Positions 1-9,425 of a DNA stretch of 64,000 nucleotides are shown in pieces. The position numbers were made by a program, and so were the translations under genes. The DNA comes from Paguma larvata (lineage: Eukaryota > Chordata > Mammalia > Carnivora > Viverridae): NCBI GenBank assembly GCA_030068075.1, contig CM057837.1, positions 21,421,691 to 21,485,690 of the forward strand, read 5' to 3'. Below the pieces are notes generated by a model. That model worked only from the letters and a program-made list of their open reading frames with translations. It did no database searches and was not told the origin of the DNA. Every line of letters starts with the position of its first letter. The stretch's first letter is position 1.

Positions 1-53
1 TCATGTCCTGAGCCGAAATCGAGTCAGACATTTACCTGAGCCACCCAGTTCCT
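1..53 (-). mobile_element. CAN-SINE, 5' end only (cut by window edge)
   Basis: Reads GAGCCGAAATC...CTGAGCCACCCAG, the A-box side of a minus-strand copy whose body lies left of the window. Confidence 0.8.
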
Positions 54-67
54 TTCCTGTGATTCTT

Positions 68-287
68 TTTTTTTTTTAATAATAGTTTATTTTCAAATTG
101 GTTTACATATAACACCCAGTGTTCATCCCAACATGTGCCCTCTTTAATGCCCATCACCCCCTCTCCCCCCTCCCTCATCCCCCTCACCCTCAGTTTGTTC
201 TTAGTCTTTGAGAGTCTCTTATGTTTTATCTCCCTCCCTCTCTGTGTCTTTTTTTCCTTTCCCCTCTCCCCTGGTTTTTGCTTAGTC
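68..287 (-). mobile_element. 5'-truncated LINE-1 3' end
   Basis: An antisense felid L1 3' UTR (CACCCAGTGTTCATCCCAAC, then ATGCCCATCACCCCC). It is flanked by a perfect 14-bp target-site duplication TTCCTGTGATTCTT at 54-67 and 288-301. The poly(T) of its tail lies at 65-77. Confidence 0.9.
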
Positions 288-318
288 TTCCTGTGATTCT
301 TATAAGAGTACGAATCTC

Positions 319-538
319 GGGGCGCCTGGGTGGCTCAGTCATTTAAGCGTCCGACTCTTGGTGTCGGCTCAGGACATGATCTCACGGTTCGTGAGTTCGA
401 GACCCGCTCTGGGCTGTGTGCTGGCAGGGGAGAGCCTGTGTGTGAATCTCTGTCTCCCTCTCTCTCTCTCTCTGCCCCTCCTCCACTCGCACTGTCTCGG
501 CCTCTCTCCGGATAAATGAACTTAAAAAATGAAGAAAA
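319..538 (+). mobile_element. CAN-SINE, mixed A/B type
   Basis: GGGGCGCCTGGGTGGCTCAG head, 'CTCTTGGTGTCGGCTCAGG' middle, CT-rich stretch with (CT)n near 458-476, then GATAAATGAACTTAAAAAAT tail. Confidence 0.9.
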
Positions 539-544
539 CTAAGG

Positions 545-705
545 GCACCAATCTCTTTCACGAGGGCTCCACACTTATGACCCCAGCGTGTCCGAATTAT
601 CTCCCAGGAGGCCCCACCTGGCGATACCATCACCTTAAGGGAGAGGGTTTCAACACACACATTTTGGAGAGGACACAAATATTCAGTCCTTGACAGTGAG
701 AGGGA
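545..705 (+). mobile_element. old interspersed repeat fragment, family not assigned
   Basis: Contains CACGAGGGCTCCACACTTATGA, then GGCCCCACCTGGCGATACCATC and GGACACAAATATTCAGTCC. It matches the widespread mammalian repeat text 'catgagggctccaccctcatgac...gacacaaacattcag'. A second copy is at 7,290-7,590. Confidence 0.6.
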
Positions 706-742
706 GGATCCAGTCAGGTAGGGCTATTTAAAAAGCTATCAG

Positions 743-990
743 GGGCACCTGGGTGGCTCAGTCGGTTGGGCGGCCAACTTCGGCTCAGGTCATGATCTCA
801 CGGTCTGTGAGTTCGAGCCCCACGTCAGACTCTGTGCTGATGGCTCAGAGCCTGGAGCCTACTTCAGATTCTGTGTCTCCCTCTCTCTCTGCCCTTCCCT
901 TGCTCACGCTCTGTCTCTATGTCTCTCAAAAATAAAAATTAAAAATTAAAATTAAAAAAATTAAAAAAAACAAAGTTAAAAAAATATGAT
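743..990 (+). mobile_element. CAN-SINE, layer A
   Basis: Full-length copy with intact A-box (TGGCTCAGTCGG) and B-box (GAGTTCGAGCC). Long imperfect tail of repeated ATTAAAA units. Confidence 0.93.
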
Positions 991-1039
991 TTCCTTAAAA
1001 AAAAATAAATAAAATAAACGGCTCTCATAGACAGGCTCG

Positions 1040-1160
1040 ATCTGCTCAAAGATTGAAAGGCAAGAGGAGAACAGAGGAGGGCGCTTGTTGGGATGAGCAC
1101 TGGGTGTTGTATGGAAACCAACTTGACCATAAATTATTAAAAAACAAATAAATAAATAGA
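1040..1160 (+). mobile_element. LINE-1 3' end fragment
   Basis: Reads GGCGCTTGTTGGGATGAGCA, then CTGGGTGTTGTATG and CTTGACCATAAATTATTAAA, a typical felid L1 3' UTR and tail. Confidence 0.8.
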
Positions 1161-1328
1161 GGCCAGTGGGAGAGAAGCTGAAGGTATTTTAAAAAGACCC
1201 AAAATGGGACTAGAGATGAAAATTACAGTATCTGAAATAATATTTTAACCGGATAGAACAAAGAGCAAATGGAAGTCTGCATGGGAAAAGATCAGGAAGT
1301 AGACACAGCTCAGAAACTATCTAACATG

Positions 1329-1568
1329 AGGGGCATCTGGGTGGCTCAGTCGGTTAAGCATTCGACTTCGGCTCAGGTCATGATCTCATGGTCCGTGAGT
1401 TCGAGCCCCGCATCAGGCTCTGTGCTGACAGCTCAGAGTGGAGCCTGCTTCAGATTCTCTGTCTCCCTCTCCCTCTGCCCTTCCCCTGCTCACACTGTGT
1501 CTCTCTCAAAAATAAAATCAAAACATAAAAAAACAAATAAATAAAAATAAATAAAAAAATAAAATGAA
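1329..1568 (+). mobile_element. CAN-SINE, layer A
   Basis: GGGGCATCTGGGTGGCTCAG head, CTTCGGCTCAGG middle, tail of AAATAAATAAAAAT units. Confidence 0.92.
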
Positions 1569-2057
1569 AGACACAAAGAAAAAAAAAAGACTGTAAAAAA
1601 ACCCTGAACCTAGTGACCTATGGGACAGTGACCAGAAATTGGAGGTTTGTGTCACTCGAGTTCCAGAAGGGGAGGGAAGGGGAGGCGAGAACAACGCCAC
1701 CTGAAGACATAACTGAACATTTCTCAAATTTGATTAAAAACTCTAAAAACCCAGAAATTTCAACTCCTAAGCAAGATAAACACAAAGACAGTGACACCAA
1801 AAGCACATTATAATTCAAGCAGTCGGATATGTCCAACTTGCTCTGATGAAAACCAGCAATAAAAAACAGAGCTTAAAAAGAAAAAAAAAAAAGGCACGTT
1901 AGGAAAAGAACAAAGACAAAAATGCTTGTAGATTGCCACCAGAAACTATTTAGGTCAAAAGATAACAGAAAAAATTGCTCTAAAGTAAGAAAAGAAAAAA
2001 GCCATCAACATAGATTTATATACATAGCGGAAAAATTTTTTAAGAATGAAAGCAACA

Positions 2058-2275
2058 TTGGGGTGCTTGGGGGGCTCAGTCGGTTAAGCAGCCAACTTCG
2101 GCTCAGGTCACGATCTCACGGTCTGTGAGTTCGAACCCCGCGTCGGGCTCTGTGCTGACAGCTCAGAGCTTGGAACTTGCTTCGGATACTGTGTCTCCCT
2201 CTCTTTCTGGTCCTCTCTCGCTCATACTCTGTCTCCCTCTCTCTCTCAAAAATAAATAAGCATTAAGAAAAAAAA
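2058..2275 (+). mobile_element. CAN-SINE, layer A
   Basis: Head TTGGGGTGCTTGGGGGGCTCAG (A-box changed to GGGGCTCAGTCGG), complete body, tail ATTAAGAAAAAAAATG. Confidence 0.92.
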
Positions 2276-2504
2276 TGAAAATAACATAAAGAATTTTTTC
2301 AGACAAAGGAAAAAAAAAGCCAAGAGGATTTATCGCTGGCAGAGCCGATCTAGGAGGCATGTTAGAGGCAGTTTTTCAGGCAGAAAGAAAATGATCCGGA
2401 TGGAAATCTCATCTCACGAAAGGAACGAAGAGAACCCGACCCAAGGAAGAACAAAATTTGTGGAATTAAGACACAGCTGTATTTACAGGGAAATCAGTAG
2501 TCTT

Positions 2505-2754
2505 TTTTTTTTTTATCTAGTTGTTGGTTTTTTTTTTTTAATTTTTTTTTAACGTTTATTTATTTTTGAGACAGAGAGAGACAGAGCATGAGTGGGGGAG
2601 GGGCAGAGAGGGAGGGAGACACAGAATCCGAAGCAGGCTCCAGGCTCCGAGCTGTCAGCCCAGAGCCCGATGCGGGGCTTGAACTCACAGACCTCGAGAT
2701 CATGACCTGAACTGAAGTCGGACGCTCAACCGACTGAGCCACCCAGGCGCCCCA
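2505..2754 (-). mobile_element. CAN-SINE, layer A, with clear target-site duplication
   Basis: Flanked by a perfect 14-bp duplication AAATCAGTAGTCTT (2,491-2,504 and 2,755-2,768). The tail contains extra T-rich DNA (TATCTAGTTGTTGG) before the AACGTTTATTTATTT core. Confidence 0.95.
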
Positions 2755-3053
2755 AAATCAGTAGTCTTAAATGTGCATCTTAGAAACAAGTGTCACTACA
2801 TCCTTCCCAGGCATCAAAAAAAAAAAAAAAAGGTCAAGAATATGTGAAATACAAGCAGGTGGAAGAAAGCAAATAACAGACAGAAGCAAAAATGAAATAA
2901 ACAAATTTATCATTTTTTCAAATCAACAAAGTCAAAAGTCGTATTTGAAAACAGATTTATAGTAAGAATGATCAAAATAGAAACAGCACATGCTCCCAAT
3001 ATTGGCAATGAAGATATAACCCCTCTTGCAACAGATATTAAAAAGATAATAAG

Positions 3054-3268
3054 AGGGGCGCCTGGGTGGCTCAGTCGGTTGAGCGTCCGACTTCGGCTCA
3101 GGGCATGATCTTGCGGTCTGTGAGTTCGAGCCCCACGTCGGGCTCTGTGCTGACAGCTCAGAGCCTGGAGCCTGCTTCAGATTTTGTGTCTCCCTCTCTC
3201 TCTGCCCCTCCCCTCCTGCTCTGTCTCTCTCTGTCTCAAAAATAAATAAAAACATTAAAAAAAAAAAA
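3054..3268 (+). mobile_element. CAN-SINE, layer A
   Basis: Flanked by AGATAATAAGAG on both sides. Near-consensus body, so probably a young copy. Confidence 0.94.
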
Positions 3269-3544
3269 GATAATAAGAGCCTTGTCCTAAGGAAATAAAT
3301 AGTCACTGAAGTATTTAAGGATAAAGTAGTAGGGTATCTCCAACTTGCTCTCAGTGATTCAGAAAAAAATATACAAAGCAGCAAATCGGACAAAATGTAA
3401 ACAATTGGTGAACTCTGGGTAAATAGTATACAGGAGTTATGGGGACTATACATGCAACTCGATTCGTATGAAATTATATAAAAAGCCATAAAAATAGTGG
3501 AATGATATCATAAACCTTATGTTAGTAATTTAAAATTTAGATGA

Positions 3545-3770
3545 GGGGCGCCTGGGTGGCTCAATCAGTTAAGCATCCAACTTCGGCTCAGGTCACGATC
3601 TCACAGTTCGTGAGTTCGAGCCCCGCATCGGGCTCTGTGCTGACAGCGTGGAGCCTGGAGCCTGCTTTGAGTTCTATGTCTCCCTCTCATTCTGCCCCTT
3701 TTCTGCTCACACTCTGTCTCTCTCTCTCCCTCTTTCAAAAATAAATAAACATTAAAAAATAAATAAATGA
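3545..3770 (+). mobile_element. CAN-SINE, layer A
   Basis: Flanked by AAATTTAGATGA on both sides (about 3,534 and 3,776). Confidence 0.94.
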
Positions 3771-3954
3771 AATGAAATTTAGATGAAATGGACAAATGGC
3801 TTGAAAAAAAAAAGTAAAAAGTAATTTACCAAAACTGACACAAGAAACAGAAAAAGTAAAAAGTAATTTACCAAACTGACACAAGAAGCAGAAAATGTGA
3901 ACAATCCTGTATCTCCTGAATAAATTGAATTTTGAATTAAAAACTTTCAACACA

Positions 3955-4152
3955 GGGCACCTACGTGGCTCGGTCAGTTAAGCATCTGACTTTGGCTCAG
4001 GTCATGATCTTGCAATTCGTGAGTTTGAGCCCCACATCTGGCTCTGCGCTGGTAGTGCAGAGACTGCTTGGGATTCTCTCTCCTTCTCTCTGCCCCCCAC
4101 ATTACACACGCTTTCTCAAAATAAACAAACTTTAAATAAATTAAAGAAATAA
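3955..4152 (+). mobile_element. CAN-SINE, layer B
   Basis: GGGCACCTACGTGGCTCGGTC head, 'CTTGGGATTCTCTCTCC' body. Flanked by ACTTTCAACACA on both sides; the right copy runs into the CA repeat at 4,165. Confidence 0.92.
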
Positions 4153-4164
4153 TAACTTTCAACA

Positions 4165-4194
4165 CAACACACACACACACACACACACACACAC
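4165..4194. repeat. (CA)n microsatellite
   Basis: About 15 CA units directly after the target-site duplication of the preceding SINE. Probably length-polymorphic. Confidence 0.9.
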
Positions 4195-4610
4195 ATTCCA
4201 GGTATACAACGCTCCAGCAGAGAATTCTTCCTGAACAATTTAGGAAGAAATAACTCCAGTCTGACATAAACGCTTCCAGAGAATCGAAATAGGTGGAACA
4301 GATTCTGTAACTGATTCTGTAAAGCCAACATAACCTTGACTTCAAAACTTGATAAAGACATTACAAGAACCGCCATCACAAGGGACCTTCCTTCATGAAC
4401 AATAACGCAAGATCCCTTTGCAAAATATTAGCATATGGAAAGGATAATACCCCATAAAAATTTACAAATTAAAGGTTGTTTTAACATTTAGAAATCAATC
4501 CGTGTAGCCTATTTAACAAAACAAGGGCAAGAGTCACACGCATTTGATAAAATTCCATCACCATTCACAGCAATAAAAACTTTCAGAAAACTAGGAATAG
4601 AAGATCACAG

Positions 4611-4822
4611 AGGGCCGCCTGGGCGGCTGTCAGTTCAGCATCTGACTCTCGATTTCCCCTCAAGTCATGATCTCAGGTTCGTGGGTTCGAGCCCCGTGCC
4701 GGGCTCTGTGCTGACAGCTCAGTGGCATCCTCTTGGGATTCTCTCTCTCCCCCTCCATCTCTCTGCCCCTCTCTTGCTCACGTGCTCTCTCCATCAATCG
4801 ATCAATCAATATCATAGGAAGG
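4611..4822 (+). mobile_element. CAN-SINE, layer B, diverged
   Basis: GGGCCGCCTGGGCGGCTGTCAG head, B-box GGGTTCGAGCCCC. It ends in ATCAATCGATCAATCAAT instead of a plain A-rich tail. Confidence 0.88.
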
Positions 4823-5229
4823 TAAGACAACATCCTCAGTCTGATAGAATACCTGCAAAAAAAAGGATCCTAAGTATCTTACTGAGCGTAAAATATTGAA
4901 AGCTCTCTCCCTGAGATCAGGAAGGAGACAAGGATGTGAGTTACCACTGCTTTTATTTAACATGACATGGGTGTCCGAGCAAGAGCAAAAAGGTAAAAAG
5001 AGAAGTAAAGGCTATAAAGAATGGAAGGGAAGAAATAAGACTGTCCTTCTTGAAAACACAATCGCGCATACAGAAAAATCAAGAAATCTGTCGATAAACT
5101 CTTGGAATAATTTAGAGCGGTTGCTGATTACAAAGTCGATATCAACAAAAATCAATTGTGTCTCAACCTACTGGTAGCAAACGAATAGCAAAATCAAATA
5201 TCACTATTAAAATATCACTATTTACAGCG

Positions 5230-5277
5230 TTATACGTGTGCACGTGCGTACCCACGTGCGTACGTACACACACGCAT
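5230..5277. repeat. alternating purine-pyrimidine tract
   Basis: TATACGTGTGCACGTGCGTA, a short CC break, then ACGTGCGTACGTACACACAC. Nearly strict Pu-Py alternation, rich in CG and CA steps, so a Z-DNA-prone sequence. Confidence 0.7.
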
Positions 5278-5918
5278 CACAAATGCTTATCTGAATAAAA
5301 CTTTTATTATTGGAATAAAACTAACGGAAGATACGCAGGGTGCCCACGCAGAACACAGTCAGTATTGCAAGCAGTTAATAAAGACCTAAACAAACGGGTG
5401 GACGCAGTGGCTTGCGGATCGGAGGCCTCACTCTCATAAAGATGTCAATTTCTCCCAATTGACCTACTACCGCCGAAATCCCAGCAAGGCTATTTGGGGC
5501 TTGCGGAAGCTGACAAGTTGATCCTAGAGTTTATGTGGAAACGCAAAGAGCTGAGAATAGCAAAGACGAATAAAACTCCAGGATTTCTACTACCAGACGT
5601 CAGTGGTGACCATAAACCAACGCCGTGAAGAAGAGGCCACTAAGACAACAGAGAGTTTAGAGACAGACGTGCGTTTGATTCGACAGCTGGGACGGCAGGG
5701 CCCTGTAGGGAAAGGACTATCCGTATTAACTGGTGCTGAGCCCACGGGGTATTCACAGCGAAAAAAATAAATTTTAACCCTCAGATCATGTAACATAAAT
5801 TTTGACCCTGATCTTATACGACACGCGAAAATCAAAACAGGAAAAGCAAAGCAATAAAGCTCCTAGAAAAACACTTGGCCAAAAATTTTTGTGACCTTGG
5901 AATAGGTAAGGATTTCTT

Positions 5919-6022
5919 CCTTTTTTTTTTTTTTTTAAGATTTCATTTTTACCCAACGTGGGGCTCAAACTCCCAACCCCAAGATCAAGAGTCACATGCT
6001 CCACCGAGCCAGCCAGGCCCCC
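5919..6022 (-). mobile_element. older CAN-SINE, layer C
   Basis: Reads ACCCAACGTGGGGCTCAAAC, then CCAACCCCAAGATCAAGAGTC and CCGAGCCAGCCAGGCCCCC. It forms a pair with the next copy. Together they are flanked by GATTTCTT (5,911-5,918 and 6,275-6,282). Confidence 0.85.
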
Positions 6023-6274
6023 CGAGCTTGCTTTTTATTTTTTATTTTTTTTTATGTTATTCATTTTCGAGAGAGAGAGAGACAGAAACAGAGCGCAAGC
6101 AGGGGAGGGGCAGAGAGAGAGGGAGACACAGAATCTGAAGCTGAAGCAGGCTCCAGGCTCTGAGCTGTCAGCACAGAGCCCAACGTGGGGCTTGAACTCA
6201 TGAACTGTGAGATCGTGATCTGAGCTGAAGTCAGACGCTTAACCGTCTGAGCCACTCAGGCTCGCCAACCCCGA
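6023..6274 (-). mobile_element. CAN-SINE, layer A
   Basis: Full-length, with a GAAGCTGAAGCAGG duplication in the body. It sits on the 5' side of the layer C copy inside one target-site duplication. Confidence 0.92.
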
Positions 6275-6578
6275 GATTTCTTAAATAAGATGCAAAAACA
6301 CTTAACTATAAAGGAAAACCGTTGATAAATTGGGTTCTATTAAAATCTTAAATTTCTGTTCATGAAAAACACCTCGAAGAGAATAAAAAGGTGAGTCACT
6401 GGGAGAAAGAAGATATTTGGTTATATATGTGTGCATATACGATCACATAACACACCCACACATACAACATGTGCACATACACATTTGAAAAACATGTCTG
6501 GCACATACAAGAACTCTTACAAATCAATACGAAAAAGGCAGACGACATAACGGAAACAGGAGCTCAAAGAGGAACTTT

Positions 6579-6790
6579 TTTTTTTTTAATGTTTATTTAT
6601 TTTTGAGACACAGAGAGACAGAGCATGTGTGGGGGAGGGGCAGAGAGAGAGGGAGACACAGAATCCGAAGCAGGCTCCAGGCTCCGAGCTGTCAGCACAG
6701 AACCTGACGCGGGGCTTGAACTCACGGACCACGAGATCATGACCTGAGCCGAAGTCGGACGCTCAACCGACTGAGCCACCCAGGCGCCCC
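6579..6790 (-). mobile_element. CAN-SINE, layer A, near-consensus
   Basis: Flanked by a perfect 13-bp AAAGAGGAACTTT (6,566-6,578 and 6,791-6,803), inserted into the old L1. Confidence 0.95.
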
Positions 6791-7289
6791 AAAGAGGAAC
6801 TTTCACAAAAGAAGTGACCGCATGGCCAGAAAACACACAGAAAGGTACCCCACCTCCTCAGCTCGCAGGCAAGCACACTGTGGCCACACTCGTGGCCGCT
6901 CCTACTAATGGCAATGGCTCAAGTGTTTTAAGCTGACTATACCAAGTGCGGGCCAGACTGGAGCTCCTGGAACCCTCATACCTGGCTGTTGGGGGCATAA
7001 ACGGGGGTGACCACACTGCGAACCTGCTGGCTGTGTCTGCTAAAGCTAACCAGTTAAGTGCCCGCGACCAGCAATTCACGCTTTGATCCATCCCCAAAAG
7101 AAAAGCGGACGTCGGTTTACCAAAACACAGGACGAGAATGTTCCGCCCTGCGTTCTTTGCACCCCCATCCCCGAAAAGTCTCAAAACCCACCCCCTGTTG
7201 GCCAGTGGCTGTACTCAGCCACACGGATGAATCCAGCAAACATACCGTTGAGTGCAAGAGGTAGACAAAGACAAAACTAACGGATGGTA

Positions 7290-7590
7290 ACGGTCTTTGC
7301 TCGGGCTGCTGTAACCATAGACCAAGGGGCTACGAACGGAAAGGAATCGCTCACCGTTCGGGAGGCCCGAAGGTGCAGGAGCAGGTGGGTTCCAGCCACG
7401 GTCCTCTCCCTGGCTTGCCAACTCTTTCTCTTGTAAAGGCCCGGATCCCAATCCGACAGCCCCGCCCTCATGACCGCATCTAACCCTATCACCTCCTAAA
7501 GGCTCCAAATGCCATCCCACTGGGGGTTAGAGGGTCAACACATGCATTTGGGAAGGACACAAACAATCTCCACAACAGCGAGAGAAGTCA
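7290..7590 (+). mobile_element. old interspersed repeat, same family as 545-705
   Basis: GGTCTTTGCTCGGGCTGCTGTAACC start, TCTCTTGTAAAGGCCCGGATCC, then CCGCCCTCATGACCGCATCT and GGGAAGGACACAAACAATCTCC. This is a longer copy than the one at 545 and shows the left part. Name not assigned. Confidence 0.6.
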
Positions 7591-7644
7591 GGAAGTAGAA
7601 GGGACGATGGACAGGGGGACAGAAAGCGGCGTTCTAAGGCACAG

Positions 7645-7800
7645 CTGTGTTTTTTTTAATTGCGAGGTAATTGACATATAACCTTAGTTTCAGGTGTAGG
7701 ACGTAATGATTCATTACATATGTTGTAAAATGCCACGGTAAGTGTATTTCTTGATCTTCGTGCTGGTTTCACAGGTATGTTTGCTTTGTCCAAATCTGAC
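7645..7800. mobile_element. old LINE fragment
   Basis: TTGCGAGGTAATTGACATATAAC, then TAGTTTCAGGTGTAGGACGTAATGATTC resembles the common 'aattgacatataacattatattagtttcaggtgtacaacataatgattc' L1 text. Confidence 0.6.
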
Positions 7801-7802
7801 AA

Positions 7803-8020
7803 GGGGCGCCTGGGTGGCTCAGTTGGTTAAGCGGCCGACTTCGGCTCAGGTCGTGATCTCACGGTTTGTGAGTTCGAGCCCCGAGTTGGGCTCTGTGCCA
7901 ATGGCTCGGAGCCTCGAGCCTGCTTCAGATTCTGTGTCTCCCTCTCTCTCTGCCCCTCCCCGACTCATGCTCTGTCTCTATGTCTCTCAAAAATAAATAA
8001 AAAACGTTAATTAAAAAAAA
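7803..8020 (+). mobile_element. CAN-SINE, layer A
   Basis: Flanked by AATCTGACAAG and AATCCGACAAG. Complete body, tail ACGTTAATTAAAAAAAAA. Confidence 0.94.
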
Positions 8021-8099
8021 AATCCGACAAGCCATGAATTTATAACTTGTGTCCTTTTCTGCATATGTGTGACACTTTTCATAAAAATCGGCTCTGACA

Positions 8100-8800
8100 A
8101 CAGAGAAGAGACAGGGAAAGTGGGAGGGGGTGGGGAATAGAGAGAGAGAGGAAGGAGGGGAGAGAAGAGGCTACATCTTCCAGCTACGGGAACGGGAACG
8201 GGGCTGACAACCGGTCCCACCAGGCCTCCGGGTGCCCGGAGCCCGATTTCCCAGCTTCGGCCTCGGCAAAGTGCGCGCACGCAGGGTTTGGTCGGGACAG
8301 ATGGCTGGAGGAAGGTGCCAGCGATCTCTCCCGCCATCCCCCTTCTCCTGAGGGCTTGGACGTCACTCAGCCCCGCTCCCAACTCCGTGTCCGCTCTCCC
8401 CAGGTGGGGGAACGTTCGCGTGCCAGCCTCCGGATAAAGAATGGGGATTAATTTGATCCTGCACCTGGGTACCTCTGAGCGGGCAGGCCCGGGGAATGCG
8501 CGGGCGGAATCGGTGCGTGAGCTGCAGAGATGCGCTCCCCCCCCCCACCCCGCCTTGATCCGGCTCTTCTTGTCCAAGCTGGGGCAGGGGAAAGGAGCGT
8601 GCCCGGCAGGAAGGGGTCGCCGAGACTGCAGCTGCTCAGGCGAGGTCCCCTGACCCCTGCCCGGCTCGGGCCTGCCTGCATCTGCAAGCCAGGACGCCAC
8701 AAAGGGCATCGCAGGCTGAGCTGAGGACAGCTGAGCTTCCTGAGCGAGGTGCCAAGCCCCGTGGGGGCTCCGGAGAGAACTCTCCACCTGTTCTTTGTTT
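8100..8800. other. GC-rich unique segment without recognised gene
   Basis: CpG-containing DNA (e.g. GCGCGGGCGGAATCGG near 8,500) with GA-rich DNA at its left end (8,110-8,170). No family protein is recognised in any frame. A long stop-free stretch on the minus strand begins at a TTG, not an ATG, and its translation is low-complexity Pro/Arg/Ser. Confidence 0.5.
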
Positions 8801-8879
8801 ACCTCAATCTGGGACAAAGGCGGCCGAGATGGTCTCTACTGGGCTAACATTCTGAGTCTGTGATGGCCTGGGGCAGACG

Positions 8880-8985
8880 CAGCTGAAAAAGGAGGCAGGC
8901 GGCCTGGGCTCTGGAACTTTCTGGTGTGGTGACCTGAGGCACGTCACCATGCTGCCCTCTTTGTGCCACGAGAGGTTAGCGTCCT
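8880..8985 (+). mobile_element. MIR fragment
   Basis: CCTGGGCTCTGGAACTTTCTGG, then GTGACCTGAGGCACGTCACC resembles the MIR core (tgggtgaccttgggcaagtcac). Confidence 0.5.
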
Positions 8986-8989
8986 GTGC

Positions 8990-9425
8990 TGCGCGATGTG
9001 GTAGCCACTGGTCACGTGGTGTGTGGCCAGTTAAGTCTAGACTCCCATTCGTTAAAAATGAATAAAATTAGGGGCACCTGGGTGGCTCAGTAGGTTAAGT
9101 GTCCGACTTCGGCTCAGGTCATGATCTCGACAGTTTGTGAGTTGGAGCCCCGTGGCGGTGGGGGGGTGGTGTGTGTGTCACTGCTGTCAGCACAAAGTTC
9201 GCTTCAGATCCTCTGTCTTCCTCTCTCTCTGCCCCTCCCCTGCTTGCCCACTCTCTCTCTTTCTCAAAAATAATTAGACATTTAAACATAAATTAAAAAT
9301 AAAAATAAAAAAATGAGTAAAAATAAAAGCTTGGTTCTTCCGCTGTGCTAGCACACAGTTTGAGCGCTCAGTAGCCACACGTGGCCGACGGTTCCGTAGG
9401 GGACAACACAGATGGAGAACATTTT
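8990..9425. mobile_element. hAT-type DNA transposon interrupted by a SINE
   Basis: Left part GTGGTAGCCACTGGTCACGTGG and right part GCGCTCAGTAGCCACACGTGGC plus GATGGAGAACATTTTCATCAGG match the mammalian repeat 'agtagccacatgtggctagtggctacc...agaacatttccatca'. A SINE sits between them at 9,071-9,308. Exact family name not assigned. Confidence 0.65.
9071..9308 (+). mobile_element. CAN-SINE, layer A, diverged
   Basis: GGGGCACCTGGGTGGCTCAGTAGG head. A G/T-rich insertion (GTGGCGGTGGGGGGGTGGTGTG) replaces part of the body. Flanks AAAAATGAATAAAA and AAAAATGAGTAAAA. Confidence 0.9.

Larger units (their letters stand above)
1570..4450 (+). mobile_element. degraded LINE-1 remnants between SINEs
   Basis: Between the SINEs the DNA is AT-rich. 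In places it resembles old L1 text, e.g. GTTTTTCAGGCAGAAAGAAAATGATCCG near 2,370 (L1 'ttcaggcagaaggaaaatgat'). Not a coding region; frames are broken throughout. Confidence 0.5.
4195..7270 (+). mobile_element. old LINE-1 ORF2 and 3' region, degraded and interrupted
   Basis: Collinear with the end of L1 ORF2. Seen in order are AGAGAATTCTTCC (4,220), TGCAAAATATTAGCATATGG (4,420), CATTTGATAAAATTCCATCACC (4,540), GATATCAACAAAAATCAATTG (5,140), ATCCCAGCAAGGCTATTTGG (5,480), GAGTTTATGTGGAAACGCAAAG (5,530) and the later CTTTCACAAAAGAAGTGACC (6,800). Four SINEs interrupt it (4,611, 5,919, 6,023 and 6,579). No frame is intact. A 3'-UTR-like part runs to about 7,270. Confidence 0.8.

Noticed and set aside
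8011..8817. 268-codon stop-free stretch on the minus strand
   Set aside because: It begins with TTG rather than ATG. Its translation is Pro/Ser/Arg-rich with no family resemblance, and its 3' end runs into the tail of a SINE. The open length follows from GC-rich composition.
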